A stretch of DNA of 37,899 bases, taken from an uncultured Oscillospiraceae bacterium (GTDB lineage: Bacteria > Bacillota > Clostridia > Oscillospirales > Oscillospiraceae). Every line of letters begins with the position of its first letter. Position 1 is the stretch's first letter. Both the position numbers and the translations under genes were made by a program. The stretch is taken from the NCBI GenBank assembly GCA_947626905.1, contig CANQUE010000019.1, positions 1 to 37,899 on the forward strand. Direction: 5' to 3'. Positions 8,493 to 15,315 of this stretch are shown one piece after another. The notes under the pieces were generated by a model that saw nothing but the letters and a program-made list of their open reading frames with translations, did not search any database and was not told the DNA's origin.

Positions 8493-8702
8493 ATGAAGGA
8501 CAATCGCAAAAGCGGGCCCCACGTCCCGCCGGACTTCGGCACGGCCCTGGCCCGGAACCCGGACGCCATGGACGTATTTTCCGGTCTGGCACAGCCCGTC
8601 CGGGAGAAGGTGCTGGAGAAATCCCGGCGCATCCGCTCCCAGGCGGAGATGCGCGCCTATGTGGACTCCCTGGTGGGCCTGCGCCCGGACCAGATGGAAT
8701 GA
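8493..8702 (+). CDS. Small hypothetical protein (69 aa)
   Basis: The protein is hydrophilic and mostly helical (PDFGTALARNPDAMDVF, then GLAQPVREKVLEKSRRI). The arrangement Ala-Leu-x-x-Asn-Pro-x-Ala...Phe...Leu...Arg, followed by a basic helix, recalls the short helical segment of YdeI/OmpD-associated proteins, but the match is too short to name. GGTGAT, which matches the 3' part of the full anti-SD complement, lies 5 bases before the ATG. It is the last gene of the csaB operon, directly followed by a strong terminator. Confidence 0.65.
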   Translation: MKDNRKSGPHVPPDFGTALARNPDAMDVFSGLAQPVREKVLEKSRRIRSQAEMRAYVDSLVGLRPDQME

Positions 8703-8720
8703 CGCCCGCCCTTTCCCCCA

Positions 8721-8761
8721 GGCGCCCCCGCCGGTATGGCGGGGGCGCCTGATCCGTTTTT
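8721..8761 (+). terminator. Rho-independent terminator of csaB-nfo operon
   Basis: A perfect 12-bp GC-rich stem (8721-8732 with 8738-8749, five-base loop) is followed after seven bases by a run of T (8757-8761). Confidence 0.85.
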
Positions 8762-8895
8762 GGAAAAGTTTCTCCTCCGCTTCCAACGGCGCCGCAAAGC
8801 CTTGCGTCAGGCGGGATTCTACGAATCAGAGAGTCCTCTCCCTCGTCCCGGAGAGAGCCGCCCCGGCAAGAGAGAGGGGCGGACGGAACAGGAGG

Positions 8896-8924
8896 TTGAG
8901 CTTTTTTCCCTTCGCGGCTATGAT
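8896..8924 (+). promoter_or_regulatory. Sigma-A promoter for DegV gene
   Basis: TTGAGC (8896-8901), 17-bp spacer, TATGAT (8919-8924), 35 bases before the start codon. The preceding stretch 8762-8895 holds no gene; it has only a weak 7-bp inverted repeat (8858-8864 with 8876-8882). Confidence 0.7.
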
Positions 8925-8959
8925 AGTAACAGCGTCAAGTTGGATAGGAGGCGCATGTC

Positions 8960-9814
8960 ATGCTGCAAATTTTTACCGATCTGGCCGCCAACCTCCCCCA
9001 GGAGCTGGTGGACCGCTACCATATCGGCATCGTTCCCATACACTGCACCGTGGACGGAAAGCTCCTGGACGTATCCCAGGGCTTTGACGGGCCGGCGTTT
9101 TACGCCGCCATGCGGGCCGGGGCCAAGACCAGCACATCCATGCCGTCCCCGGCGGTGTTCGAGGACGTGTTCACCCCGGCGCTGGAGCAGGGGGACGATA
9201 TCCTTTACATCGGCATGTCCAGCGGCATCAGCGGCACGGTGGGCCTGGCCCAGACCGTGCTGCAGGGACTGGCGGACCAATACCCCGGCCGGAAGATCTC
9301 GGTCATCGACTCCCGGGCGGCCTCCCTGGGCGAGGGGCTGCCGGTGCTCCATGCCGCCCACCTGCGGGACCAGGGCCTGGACTATGATGCGGTGGCCGCC
9401 TCCGTCCAGGAGCGGTGTGACCACATGTATCAGATCTTCACGGTGGAGGATCTGGAATACCTGCGCCGGGGCGGACGGCTGCATACCGCGGTGGCGGTGG
9501 TGGGCAACATGCTCAACGTCAAGCCGGTGCTCTTCGGGGACGCCGAGGGGCACATCGTGCTCCGGCACATGAACGTGGGCCGGCGGCGGAGCCTGGACAC
9601 CCTGGCGGCCAAGTACCGGGAATTCTGCGCGGACAGATCCGGCCCGGTGGGCCTGGCCCACTGCGACAGCCCCGCCGATACAGACCTGGTGATCCAAAAG
9701 CTCCGGGACGCCGGCTGCACAGGGCAGATCCTCTCCGTGTGCTACGAGCCGGTGACCGGCTCTCACGTGGGGCCGGGCACGGTGGCCCTGTTCTTTTACG
9801 GGCCAGCGCGCTGA
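8960..9814 (+). CDS. DegV family fatty-acid-binding protein (284 aa)
   Basis: DegV/FakB-type proteins bind a fatty acid and present it to the fatty acid kinase FakA in Gram-positives. Family signatures are FTDLAANLP at the N-terminus, TSTSMPSPAVFEDVF, the lipid-binding MSSGISGT loop, VIDSRAASLGEGL, the DLEYLRRGGRL stretch, KPVL and the terminal HVGPGTVALFF. Length (about 280 aa) is typical. The start has TAGGAGG 9 bases upstream. It is monocistronic, with its own promoter and a bidirectional terminator. No fakA is visible in the window, so the fatty acid role is by family only. Confidence 0.93.
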   Translation: MLQIFTDLAANLPQELVDRYHIGIVPIHCTVDGKLLDVSQGFDGPAFYAAMRAGAKTSTSMPSPAVFEDVFTPALEQGDDILYIGMSSGISGTVGLAQTVLQGLADQYPGRKISVIDSRAASLGEGLPVLHAAHLRDQGLDYDAVAASVQERCDHMYQIFTVEDLEYLRRGGRLHTAVAVVGNMLNVKPVLFGDAEGHIVLRHMNVGRRRSLDTLAAKYREFCADRSGPVGLAHCDSPADTDLVIQKLRDAGCTGQILSVCYEPVTGSHVGPGTVALFFYGPAR

Positions 9815-9855
9815 ACGGGGCCCGGGACGGCGGCGTTTTCCGCGGAAAAGTCCAT

Positions 9856-9900
9856 AAAAAGGCCCCCGGAAACCGTCTGGTTTCCGGGGGCGTTATTTTG
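9856..9900. terminator. Bidirectional terminator between DegV and NlpC/P60 genes
   Basis: A perfect 13-bp stem (9862-9874 with 9879-9891, GTCT loop) has a T-rich tail on the plus strand (9892-9902). A run of five T on the minus strand is the complement of 9856-9860. It serves the two convergent genes. Confidence 0.88.
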
Positions 9901-9910
9901 TTCGTATTTC

Positions 9911-11263
9911 TCAGACCACCCGCCGGGCGCAGTAGAAACGGGTGTTGTAATAGCTCTCCGACAGGCTGGAGATCATCACCCGGCCGCCGCCGGAGGAGGC
10001 ATGGATGAACTGGTTGTTGCCGATATAGATCCCCGCGTGGCCGATGGCGCTCACGGCCCCGTTATAGAAGATGATGATGTCGCCGGGCTGCATATTGGCC
10101 CGGGCCACCAGCTTCCCGTCATAGCTCTGGGCGGTGGCGGTGCGGGTGATGGAATAGCCGCACTGCTTGTACACGTAGTACACCAGCCCCGAGCAGTCGA
10201 AGCCGGAGGGACTGGTCCCGCCGTAAACGTACCGCACGCCCATATACCGCTTGGCCTCGGCCACGATCCGCTCCCCTTCCGTGGAGGCGGACGACGTTTC
10301 ATTCCGGGCCTGGTCAAAGGACAGGTAGTCCTGGTGGACGAAGCCGGTGATGGAGCCATAATCGACCCGGTACCATTGGCCGGACTTGCCGGTGACGGTC
10401 ACGGAAGAGCCCGCCGCCAGTACCCTCTTGCTGGTATAGGACGTGGAGGGGCCCTCCCGCAGGTTCACCCCCGCGGTGGTGACGGCCGGGGTATCGTCCA
10501 TCTCCGTGACGGAGGCAGTGACGCCGGACTGGGACAGGTACTGCTTATACACATAGCCCTTGGTCCCGTTGTATGTAACGGCATACCAGTCCCCGGAGGA
10601 GCCGGTGATGGTCATTTTCGTGCCGCTGTTATAGGTGCCCAGGATGCTGTAGCCCGTGCCCGGGCCGGAGCGCAGGCACACGTTGTTCCCGGTGATCACG
10701 CCGGTGCCCTCCTGGCTCTGGGGGGTAGGAGCGGTCTCGGCGGGGGCGGAGCTGCCGCCGGTGATGTAGGACACGGGCAGGTAATCGCTGTGGATATAGG
10801 CGTCCGCGTTTTTATACGTCACCTTCAGCCAGGCCCCGGACACGCCGATGACGGGGAGGGTGTCCCCCTCGTTGACCTGTCCCAGGACGCCATAGCCCGT
10901 GCCCGGGCCGGAGCGCACGTTCACCGCGCTGCCGTCCACGGTCCCGGTGCCGAACTGGGACTGGGCCGTTTCCGCGAAGGACAGATACTCCTTGCTCATG
11001 TACCCGGACTCGCCCCGGTACCAGATCTTATACCAGCCGTCCTCGCTGCCGGTGACCAGCACCACGGTCCCCCGGGGCAGGCAGGACAGCACAGAGCCGG
11101 ACATGCCCGGCTCGCTGCGCAGGTTCAGCGCCGTGGCAGTCACGGTGGCCGCCCCTTCCGTGTCCGCCCGGGCGGGGGTGCCGCCCAGAGCCACGGTCAT
11201 GCACAGCAAAATACCCAGGATCGCCGCCCAGCGGAGCAGCGCCGCCGTATCGATCTTCTTCAT
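9911..11263 (-). CDS. Secreted NlpC/P60 peptidase with four SH3b domains (450 aa)
   Basis: This is a predicted exported cell-wall hydrolase cutting the peptide stem of peptidoglycan. An N-terminal signal peptide (hydrophobic LLRWAAILGILLCMTVALGG, then PARA) precedes four bacterial SH3 repeats at about residues 40-95, 105-165, 180-240 and 255-315. Each repeat has N(L/V)R-S/E-x-P-(G/S) and a W(Y/L)KV-like core. A linker leads to the NlpC/P60 domain with Cys357 (FDCSGL), His409 (GHAGIYIG) and His421 (FIHAS). The start at 11263 shares one base with the upstream gene's stop (TGATG), so translation is coupled and no separate Shine-Dalgarno is needed. It lies near the class A PBP gene, consistent with wall turnover. 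Confidence 0.95.
   Translation of the reverse strand: MKKIDTAALLRWAAILGILLCMTVALGGTPARADTEGAATVTATALNLRSEPGMSGSVLSCLPRGTVVLVTGSEDGWYKIWYRGESGYMSKEYLSFAETAQSQFGTGTVDGSAVNVRSGPGTGYGVLGQVNEGDTLPVIGVSGAWLKVTYKNADAYIHSDYLPVSYITGGSSAPAETAPTPQSQEGTGVITGNNVCLRSGPGTGYSILGTYNSGTKMTITGSSGDWYAVTYNGTKGYVYKQYLSQSGVTASVTEMDDTPAVTTAGVNLREGPSTSYTSKRVLAAGSSVTVTGKSGQWYRVDYGSITGFVHQDYLSFDQARNETSSASTEGERIVAEAKRYMGVRYVYGGTSPSGFDCSGLVYYVYKQCGYSITRTATAQSYDGKLVARANMQPGDIIIFYNGAVSAIGHAGIYIGNNQFIHASSGGGRVMISSLSESYYNTRFYCARRVV
10650..10917 (-). repeat. 25-base identical direct repeat inside SH3-coding region
   Basis: Positions 10650-10674 and 10893-10917 are identical over 25 bases (both begin TAGCCCGTGCCC). They encode the same RSGPGTGY segment of SH3 repeats 2 and 3. 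The identity at DNA level suggests recent duplication or gene conversion between repeat units. Confidence 0.85.
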
Positions 11264-11553
11264 CAGCGGCTCGCCAGCGCCCGGTCCAGCCATACGCTGG
11301 CCACGTCCATGGCCGCGTAGAGGCTCTCCTTCTCGCTCTTTTTCACCACCCGGTCCCGGCTTTTCAGATCGGGGTCCGTCAGCTGCAGCTGGACGGAGAC
11401 CTTGGTGGCCACATCCAGATCCTTGATCTTCTTGGTGTCCAGGATCTGAAGCATGATGATATATTTGTCCGCCATGCTGCCGAAATAGATCAGGTTGTCC
11501 TTCCGGCGCAGGGGATGGCCCTTGTACTGCAGGGCTGCGGTCTTCTCTGCCAT
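11263..11553 (-). CDS. Conserved-looking small protein of unknown function (96 aa)
   Basis: I do not recognise a family. The protein is compact and soluble with evenly spread charged residues. It has a beta-rich start (AALQYKGHPLRRKDNLIYFG, MADKYIIMLQIL), a DLDVATKVSVQLQLTD strand pair and a C-terminal helix (SLYAAMDVASVWLDRALA). The start at 11553 has GGGAGGA 7 bases upstream and a consensus promoter 31 bases upstream. Its stop overlaps the NlpC/P60 start by one base (TGATG), so it is translated as a pair with a secreted wall hydrolase. Coding potential is supported by start signals, length without stops and coupling. Confidence 0.85.
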   Translation of the reverse strand: MAEKTAALQYKGHPLRRKDNLIYFGSMADKYIIMLQILDTKKIKDLDVATKVSVQLQLTDPDLKSRDRVVKKSEKESLYAAMDVASVWLDRALASR

Positions 11554-11583
11554 TGCGATGTCCTCCCTAGGTATTGTTACTGA

Positions 11584-11612
11584 ATTGTAACATATTGTTT
11601 CTAAGATGTCAA
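11584..11612 (-). promoter_or_regulatory. Consensus sigma-A promoter for the 96-aa gene and NlpC/P60
   Basis: On the minus strand, TTGACA (11607-11612), 17-bp spacer, TACAAT (11584-11589). It begins only about 22 bases beyond the terminator of the upstream PBP gene, so the pair is an independent transcription unit. Confidence 0.88.
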
Positions 11613-11635
11613 CTGCCGAAATCCCACTTTTGGAG

Positions 11636-11679
11636 AAAAAATCCGCCCTTTCCCGAAAAAAGAGGGGGAAAGAGCGGAT
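11636..11679 (-). terminator. Rho-independent terminator of class A PBP gene
   Basis: On the minus strand, a stem of ATCCGCTCTTTCCC pairing with GGGAAAGGGCGGAT (11666-11679 with 11641-11654; one mismatch) is followed by a run of T (complement of 11636-11641). Confidence 0.85.
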
Positions 11680-11699
11680 CGGCGTTTTTCTTTTTGCCG

Positions 11700-14093
11700 T
11701 CATCCCACCGCCGGAGGCGGTTCCTGGGTCTCCACCGGCTCCGTAGGGGGCTGAGTCATCGGCGGATCGGTGGCGGGCGGCGGTTCTGTGGCCACCGGCT
11801 GGAGCGTTTCCGGCGGCGGGTCCGTGATCGCCGGCGGATCGGTGACCGGCGGCAGATCGGTGACCGGCGGCGGGGCGAAGGTATCCGCAGGCGGCGCCTC
11901 GCCGGTGGGCGGAGGCGGCTCCTGGGTGACCTCAGGCGTGGGCTCCTCGGTGGGGGCCGGCGATTCCGTAGGCTCGTCTCCGAACAGCTTCGTGTCGCCG
12001 CCCACATAGGGAGTGGGGAAGGAGGCATAGGGCAGGCCCGCGTGGACCCGCTGCATGACGGTCTTCCAGATCAGGGCCGCGGGGTTGGTGTTGAAATGCA
12101 TCGTGTGGTTGTACTTGTATCCGGTCCAGACGGCGGCCACGTAATAGCGGGTAAAGCCCGTGAAGTAACGGTCCCGGGCGGAGCTGGTGGTGCCGGTCTT
12201 TCCGGCCACGGCGGTGGAGCTGAAGTTGGCCATCCAGCCGGTGCCGTACGAGGCGGCGGCCTGGAGCATGTTGGCGATGTTCCAGGCGGTGTTCTCCTTC
12301 ACGGCCACCTGCTGCCGGGCGGGATTGTCCAGGATCACGTTGTCGTCCCCGTCCAGCACCAGCGAATAGGTCCGGCCGAAGCTCATCACGCCGTTGTTGG
12401 CGAAGGCGGTATACGCCTGGGCCATCTCCAGGGCGGTGACGCCCCGGCTCAGCTGGCCCAGGGCCAGGGCCGGATACACATAGTCGGAAACTACGTTGCC
12501 TGTGTCCTTATTCACCTCTTCCATGATCAAAGAGGTGAAGCCGAACCGGTTGGTCAGGTAGTCCCAGGACGCCTGACGGCCCATTTTGTTGAGGATCTGG
12601 GCGGCCACGGTGTTCCGGCTGTGGATCAGCGCCTCCCGAATGGTGATCCACCCGCCGTAGACCATGCCGTCGTTATAGGGATACCAGTAAGGGCAGTTCT
12701 CCAGCACGACGTCCGGCGCGTCGTTCACCTTGGTGCTCTGGGTGATCAGGCCCAGATCCAGGGCCGGGGCATAAATGGCCACCGGCTTGAAGGAGGACCC
12801 TGGCGGCCGGGGCAGCCGCGTGGCATAGTTATCGGTGAAGCTGGCGGTCTTCTCTCCCGTGTCGCCCGCCAGGGCCACGATGGCCCCGTCCGACGGGTCT
12901 ATGATGACGATGGCGGAGTTGAGCTTGGCCCCGGAGGGGTTATAGCTGGGCTGGGGCAGGCCGCCCACGTTCTGGTACACGTCATCCACGATCTGCTGGA
13001 TGCGCATATCCATGCAGGAGTAGATGTTATATCCGCCGTTATAGAGCAGGTCCTCCGCCACCCGGTCCGTGACGCCCCTGGCCTCGGCCAGATCGTCCAC
13101 CAGATCCCAGATCAGGGAGTCCACATAGTAAGAGAAGGGCGCGTCGCTCCGGTCATCCCCTACGGAACTGCGGAAGTGGAGGGTCTCGTTCTTGGCGGAG
13201 TCATATTCCTCATAGGAGATATATCCCTGCTCATACATGGCCCAGAGGATGGTCTCCTGGCGGCGCTTGTTGTTGGCCTTGGTGTCCTCGCTGATATAGG
13301 GGTCGTAAAGAGAGGGGCTGTTGGTGATGCCGATCAGGCTGGCGCATTCCGCCAGATCCAGCTGCCAGACCTCTTTGCCGAAATAGGCCTTGGAGGCGGC
13401 GCCCACGCCATAGCAGCCCTCTCCCAGGAAGATCTGGTTCATATACCAGCCTATGATCTCTTCTTTTGTATATTTCTTTTCAAAGTCCAGGGCCTGGAAG
13501 ATCTCCAACAGCTTTCGCTGGACGGTGACGTCGTCCTTGCCGGTGAGGTTTTTGATGAGCTGCTGGGTGATGGTGGAGCCGCCGAAGTTGTCCCGCATGC
13601 TCAAAAACATATTGCCGAAGGCGGCCACCGTGCGCCACCAGTCCACGCCCTTGTGCTGATAAAAGCGCCGGTCCTCGATGGCCACGCAGGCGTGCTCCAG
13701 ATCCTTGGGGATCTGCTCGTAGTCCACCGGGACCCGGTTGACCTTATAATGGAGCGTGGCCAGCTCCGTCCACTGGCCGCTGCCGGGGCTGGTCTCCGCC
13801 AGGATATGGCTGGACTCCGCCGTGGCCAGCTCCTGGGGCGTCACATCCAGCTGCTGATACAGGCTGGTCTTCACATACACGGCAAATATACACGCCAGCA
13901 GAAGCCCCGTGGTGAGGAACACCAGCAGGGCGGTCACCAGGATCTTGACCCCCAGGCGCAGGGTAAAGCCCACGCCGGCCGCGGCCGTATCCGCCGCCGC
14001 GCTCACCGCCCGGCCGACACGCCTGACCTTCCGGCTGTGGAGCCATTCCCTCAGCCGCGCTATCTTCTGTTGGATCGTTCGCAGTATATTCAC
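11700..14093 (-). CDS. Class A penicillin-binding protein, PBP1a type (797 aa)
   Basis: This is a bifunctional peptidoglycan glycosyltransferase and transpeptidase. A basic cytoplasmic tail precedes one membrane segment (about residues 48-72). The glycosyltransferase (GT51) domain has Glu140 in IEDRRFYQHKG and GGSTITQQLIKNL. The transpeptidase domain has Ser433-x-x-Lys436 (SSFK), Ser492-Arg-Asn (SRN) and Lys632-Thr-Gly (KTG). About 100 C-terminal residues form a Pro/Thr/Asp/Glu-rich tail of TDPP/TEPP-like repeats. The start is GTG at 14093 with GGAGGAG 6 bases upstream. It is transcribed alone from the promoter at 14148 to the terminator at 11636. Confidence 0.97.
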   Translation of the reverse strand: MNILRTIQQKIARLREWLHSRKVRRVGRAVSAAADTAAAGVGFTLRLGVKILVTALLVFLTTGLLLACIFAVYVKTSLYQQLDVTPQELATAESSHILAETSPGSGQWTELATLHYKVNRVPVDYEQIPKDLEHACVAIEDRRFYQHKGVDWWRTVAAFGNMFLSMRDNFGGSTITQQLIKNLTGKDDVTVQRKLLEIFQALDFEKKYTKEEIIGWYMNQIFLGEGCYGVGAASKAYFGKEVWQLDLAECASLIGITNSPSLYDPYISEDTKANNKRRQETILWAMYEQGYISYEEYDSAKNETLHFRSSVGDDRSDAPFSYYVDSLIWDLVDDLAEARGVTDRVAEDLLYNGGYNIYSCMDMRIQQIVDDVYQNVGGLPQPSYNPSGAKLNSAIVIIDPSDGAIVALAGDTGEKTASFTDNYATRLPRPPGSSFKPVAIYAPALDLGLITQSTKVNDAPDVVLENCPYWYPYNDGMVYGGWITIREALIHSRNTVAAQILNKMGRQASWDYLTNRFGFTSLIMEEVNKDTGNVVSDYVYPALALGQLSRGVTALEMAQAYTAFANNGVMSFGRTYSLVLDGDDNVILDNPARQQVAVKENTAWNIANMLQAAASYGTGWMANFSSTAVAGKTGTTSSARDRYFTGFTRYYVAAVWTGYKYNHTMHFNTNPAALIWKTVMQRVHAGLPYASFPTPYVGGDTKLFGDEPTESPAPTEEPTPEVTQEPPPPTGEAPPADTFAPPPVTDLPPVTDPPAITDPPPETLQPVATEPPPATDPPMTQPPTEPVETQEPPPAVG

Positions 14094-14147
14094 AGATTCT
14101 CCTCCGTGCCCCTGTTTCGCGGGAAGGGGAAAGGTACAGATAAGGGT

Positions 14148-14176
14148 ATTATACCACCTTTTTCCACGATTGTATA
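14148..14176 (-). promoter_or_regulatory. Promoter of class A PBP gene
   Basis: On the minus strand, TATACA (14171-14176), 17-bp spacer, perfect TATAAT (14148-14153), 54 bases upstream of the GTG start. The -35 is 4/6 of consensus. Confidence 0.65.
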
Positions 14177-14269
14177 TCCTAATCCTGAAGAAAACATGAA
14201 CGGCTTTTTAAAATTTGCCGCATGAGCCGGGCCCCGGCGGGACATACTGGCAGCAAAGGAGCGGATGAG

Positions 14270-14581
14270 ATGAGGCTGCGGATGAAGATCCTGCTGACCG
14301 TGCTGCTGGCGGTGTTCGCGGCGGTCAGCCTGATGGCGGTGCTGACGGACCTGGGGGTGCTGGACGCGGCGGCGCCGGCGGCGGCGGACAGCGGCTATAT
14401 GCTGCGGGATTGGGACGGCTATGTGGGCGTGTTCTGTCCCCCGGACGGGGCGGAGCCGGTCACGGTCACCGACATCCGCGTGGGCGACCTGCCCCTCCCG
14501 GACCGGCTGGCCCTGACGATGGGCATCCCGGCCCAGGATCACGGCCAGGTGGTGCGCCTGCTGGAGGATCTGGGCCCGTGA
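14270..14581 (+). CDS. BofC C-terminal-domain-like small membrane-anchored protein (103 aa)
   Basis: One N-terminal hydrophobic segment (ILLTVLLAVFAAVSLMAVL) is followed by a short extracytoplasmic domain. Its pattern (YMLRDWDGYVGVF, a Val-Thr-Asp-Ile-x-Val segment, LPxxDRLAL, then GIPAQDHGQVVRLLEDLG) matches the BofC C-terminal domain found in spore-formers and relatives. BofC in Bacillus restrains SpoIVB during sigma-K activation; small clostridial versions are not characterised. The start at 14270 has AAGGAG 8 bases upstream. A longer reading from 14222 lacks a ribosome binding site. It may be transcribed alone; no clear promoter box was found. Confidence 0.75.
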   Translation: MRLRMKILLTVLLAVFAAVSLMAVLTDLGVLDAAAPAAADSGYMLRDWDGYVGVFCPPDGAEPVTVTDIRVGDLPLPDRLALTMGIPAQDHGQVVRLLEDLGP

Positions 14582-14605
14582 GGGCAAAATTCCCGCTTTT
14601 TCCTC

Positions 14606-14634
14606 TTGCAATCTCCCCCTGCAGGCTTTAGAAT
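14606..14634 (+). promoter_or_regulatory. Promoter for DUF1292 gene (and possibly 6S-like RNA)
   Basis: TTGCAA (14606-14611), 17-bp spacer, TAGAAT (14629-14634), 30 bases before the start codon. No separate promoter was seen for the RNA gene that follows the CDS. Confidence 0.75.
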
Positions 14635-14664
14635 AGAACCAAGACCACAGGAGGGAAGACAGCT

Positions 14665-14958
14665 ATGGACAGCGAGTTTGGCGCCAGCTATATCACCATC
14701 GAAGACGACGAGGGCAATGAATTTGAGCTGGAGCATCTGAGCTCTTTTGAGTTCGAGGGCGAGGAATACATGGTCTTCCTCCCCGCCGACATGGACGAGG
14801 ACGACCCGGATTATGGCTTCATCATCCTCCAGGTGGAGGAGGCCGACGGGGAGGAACAGTTCGTTTCCGTGGACGACGAGGAAAAGCTCCAGCGCATCTA
14901 CGACTATTACATGGAGACCATTTTCACCGAGGATGAGGAAGACGTGCCGGAGGACTGA
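14665..14958 (+). CDS. DUF1292 family acidic protein (97 aa)
   Basis: This is a small, strongly acidic protein with the DUF1292 layout: ITIEDDEGNEFELE at the start, FEFEGEEYMVFLPAD in the middle, IILQVEE, then an EEQFVSVDDEEKLQRIYDYY motif. The family is widespread in Firmicutes (often next to yrrK/mltG-type genes) with no established function; here that context is absent. A GGAGG lies about 12 bases before the ATG (AGGAGGG then 10 bases). The gene is followed at 27 bases by a structured RNA. Confidence 0.9.
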   Translation: MDSEFGASYITIEDDEGNEFELEHLSSFEFEGEEYMVFLPADMDEDDPDYGFIILQVEEADGEEQFVSVDDEEKLQRIYDYYMETIFTEDEEDVPED

Positions 14959-14982
14959 CGGCCGGCAGACGCAGCGGAAAAC

Positions 14983-15206
14983 CTGCCCTGTGCGTGGTTG
15001 AAAGGGCCCGGTTGGACCCACATCTATTATAAGGGACGCCATATATGGTGGCGGAGCGCAGGCCTCCCGGCCCAGCCGGATGTTGGAAGCACAGAAACCG
15101 CCACGAGGCGACCCACCTGCCGAGTTGTGCAGGTTACAAATCTGGCCCCCACGGCAGGGCGGGCCTCGTCGGAGCAAAGGCGACTTTGCTCCGACGATCG
15201 TTTTTT
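14983..15206 (+). ncRNA. ssrS: 6S-like RNA with terminator
   Basis: This 250-base stretch without a CDS folds like 6S RNA, the RNA that binds sigma-A RNA polymerase by mimicking an open promoter. A long-range closing stem pairs 14985-14990 with 15155-15160, 14993-14997 with 15149-15153, and 15004-15008 with 15144-15148. The 3' side has the characteristic small hairpin followed by GGTTACA (ACCTGC 15115-15120 with GCAGGT 15129-15134). It is preceded by AAACCGCCACGAGGCGACCCACC, similar to the AAACTGCGACG...CACC of enterobacterial 6S. Internal hairpins lie at 15037-15053 and 15067-15079. Length to the stem end is about 180 nt, as expected. A perfect 14-bp terminator (15166-15179 with 15184-15197) and six T (15201-15206) follow. 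No own promoter is evident. Confidence 0.72.
15166..15206 (+). terminator. Terminator of 6S-like RNA
   Basis: A perfect 14-bp stem (15166-15179 with 15184-15197, GCGA loop) is followed by TCG and six T. Confidence 0.9.
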
Positions 15207-15236
15207 CCGGCGGAAACGGGCCGGCGCCCGTTCGTT

Positions 15237-15265
15237 TTGACAGGGCCTGTTTCCCGTGATATACT
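15237..15265 (+). promoter_or_regulatory. Near-consensus promoter for lipoprotein gene
   Basis: TTGACA (15237-15242), 17-bp spacer, TATACT (15260-15265), 51 bases before the ATG. Confidence 0.87.
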
Positions 15266-15315
15266 GTACAGGCTACCGTTACGTATTTCGCTCTGCCTGG
15301 AAGGGAGAATGCCAT

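Noticed and set aside
11574-14225. 883-residue plus-strand open frame opposite PBP1a
   Set aside because: It is antisense to a PBP with all motifs, low-complexity Arg/Gly-rich in places and without start signals.
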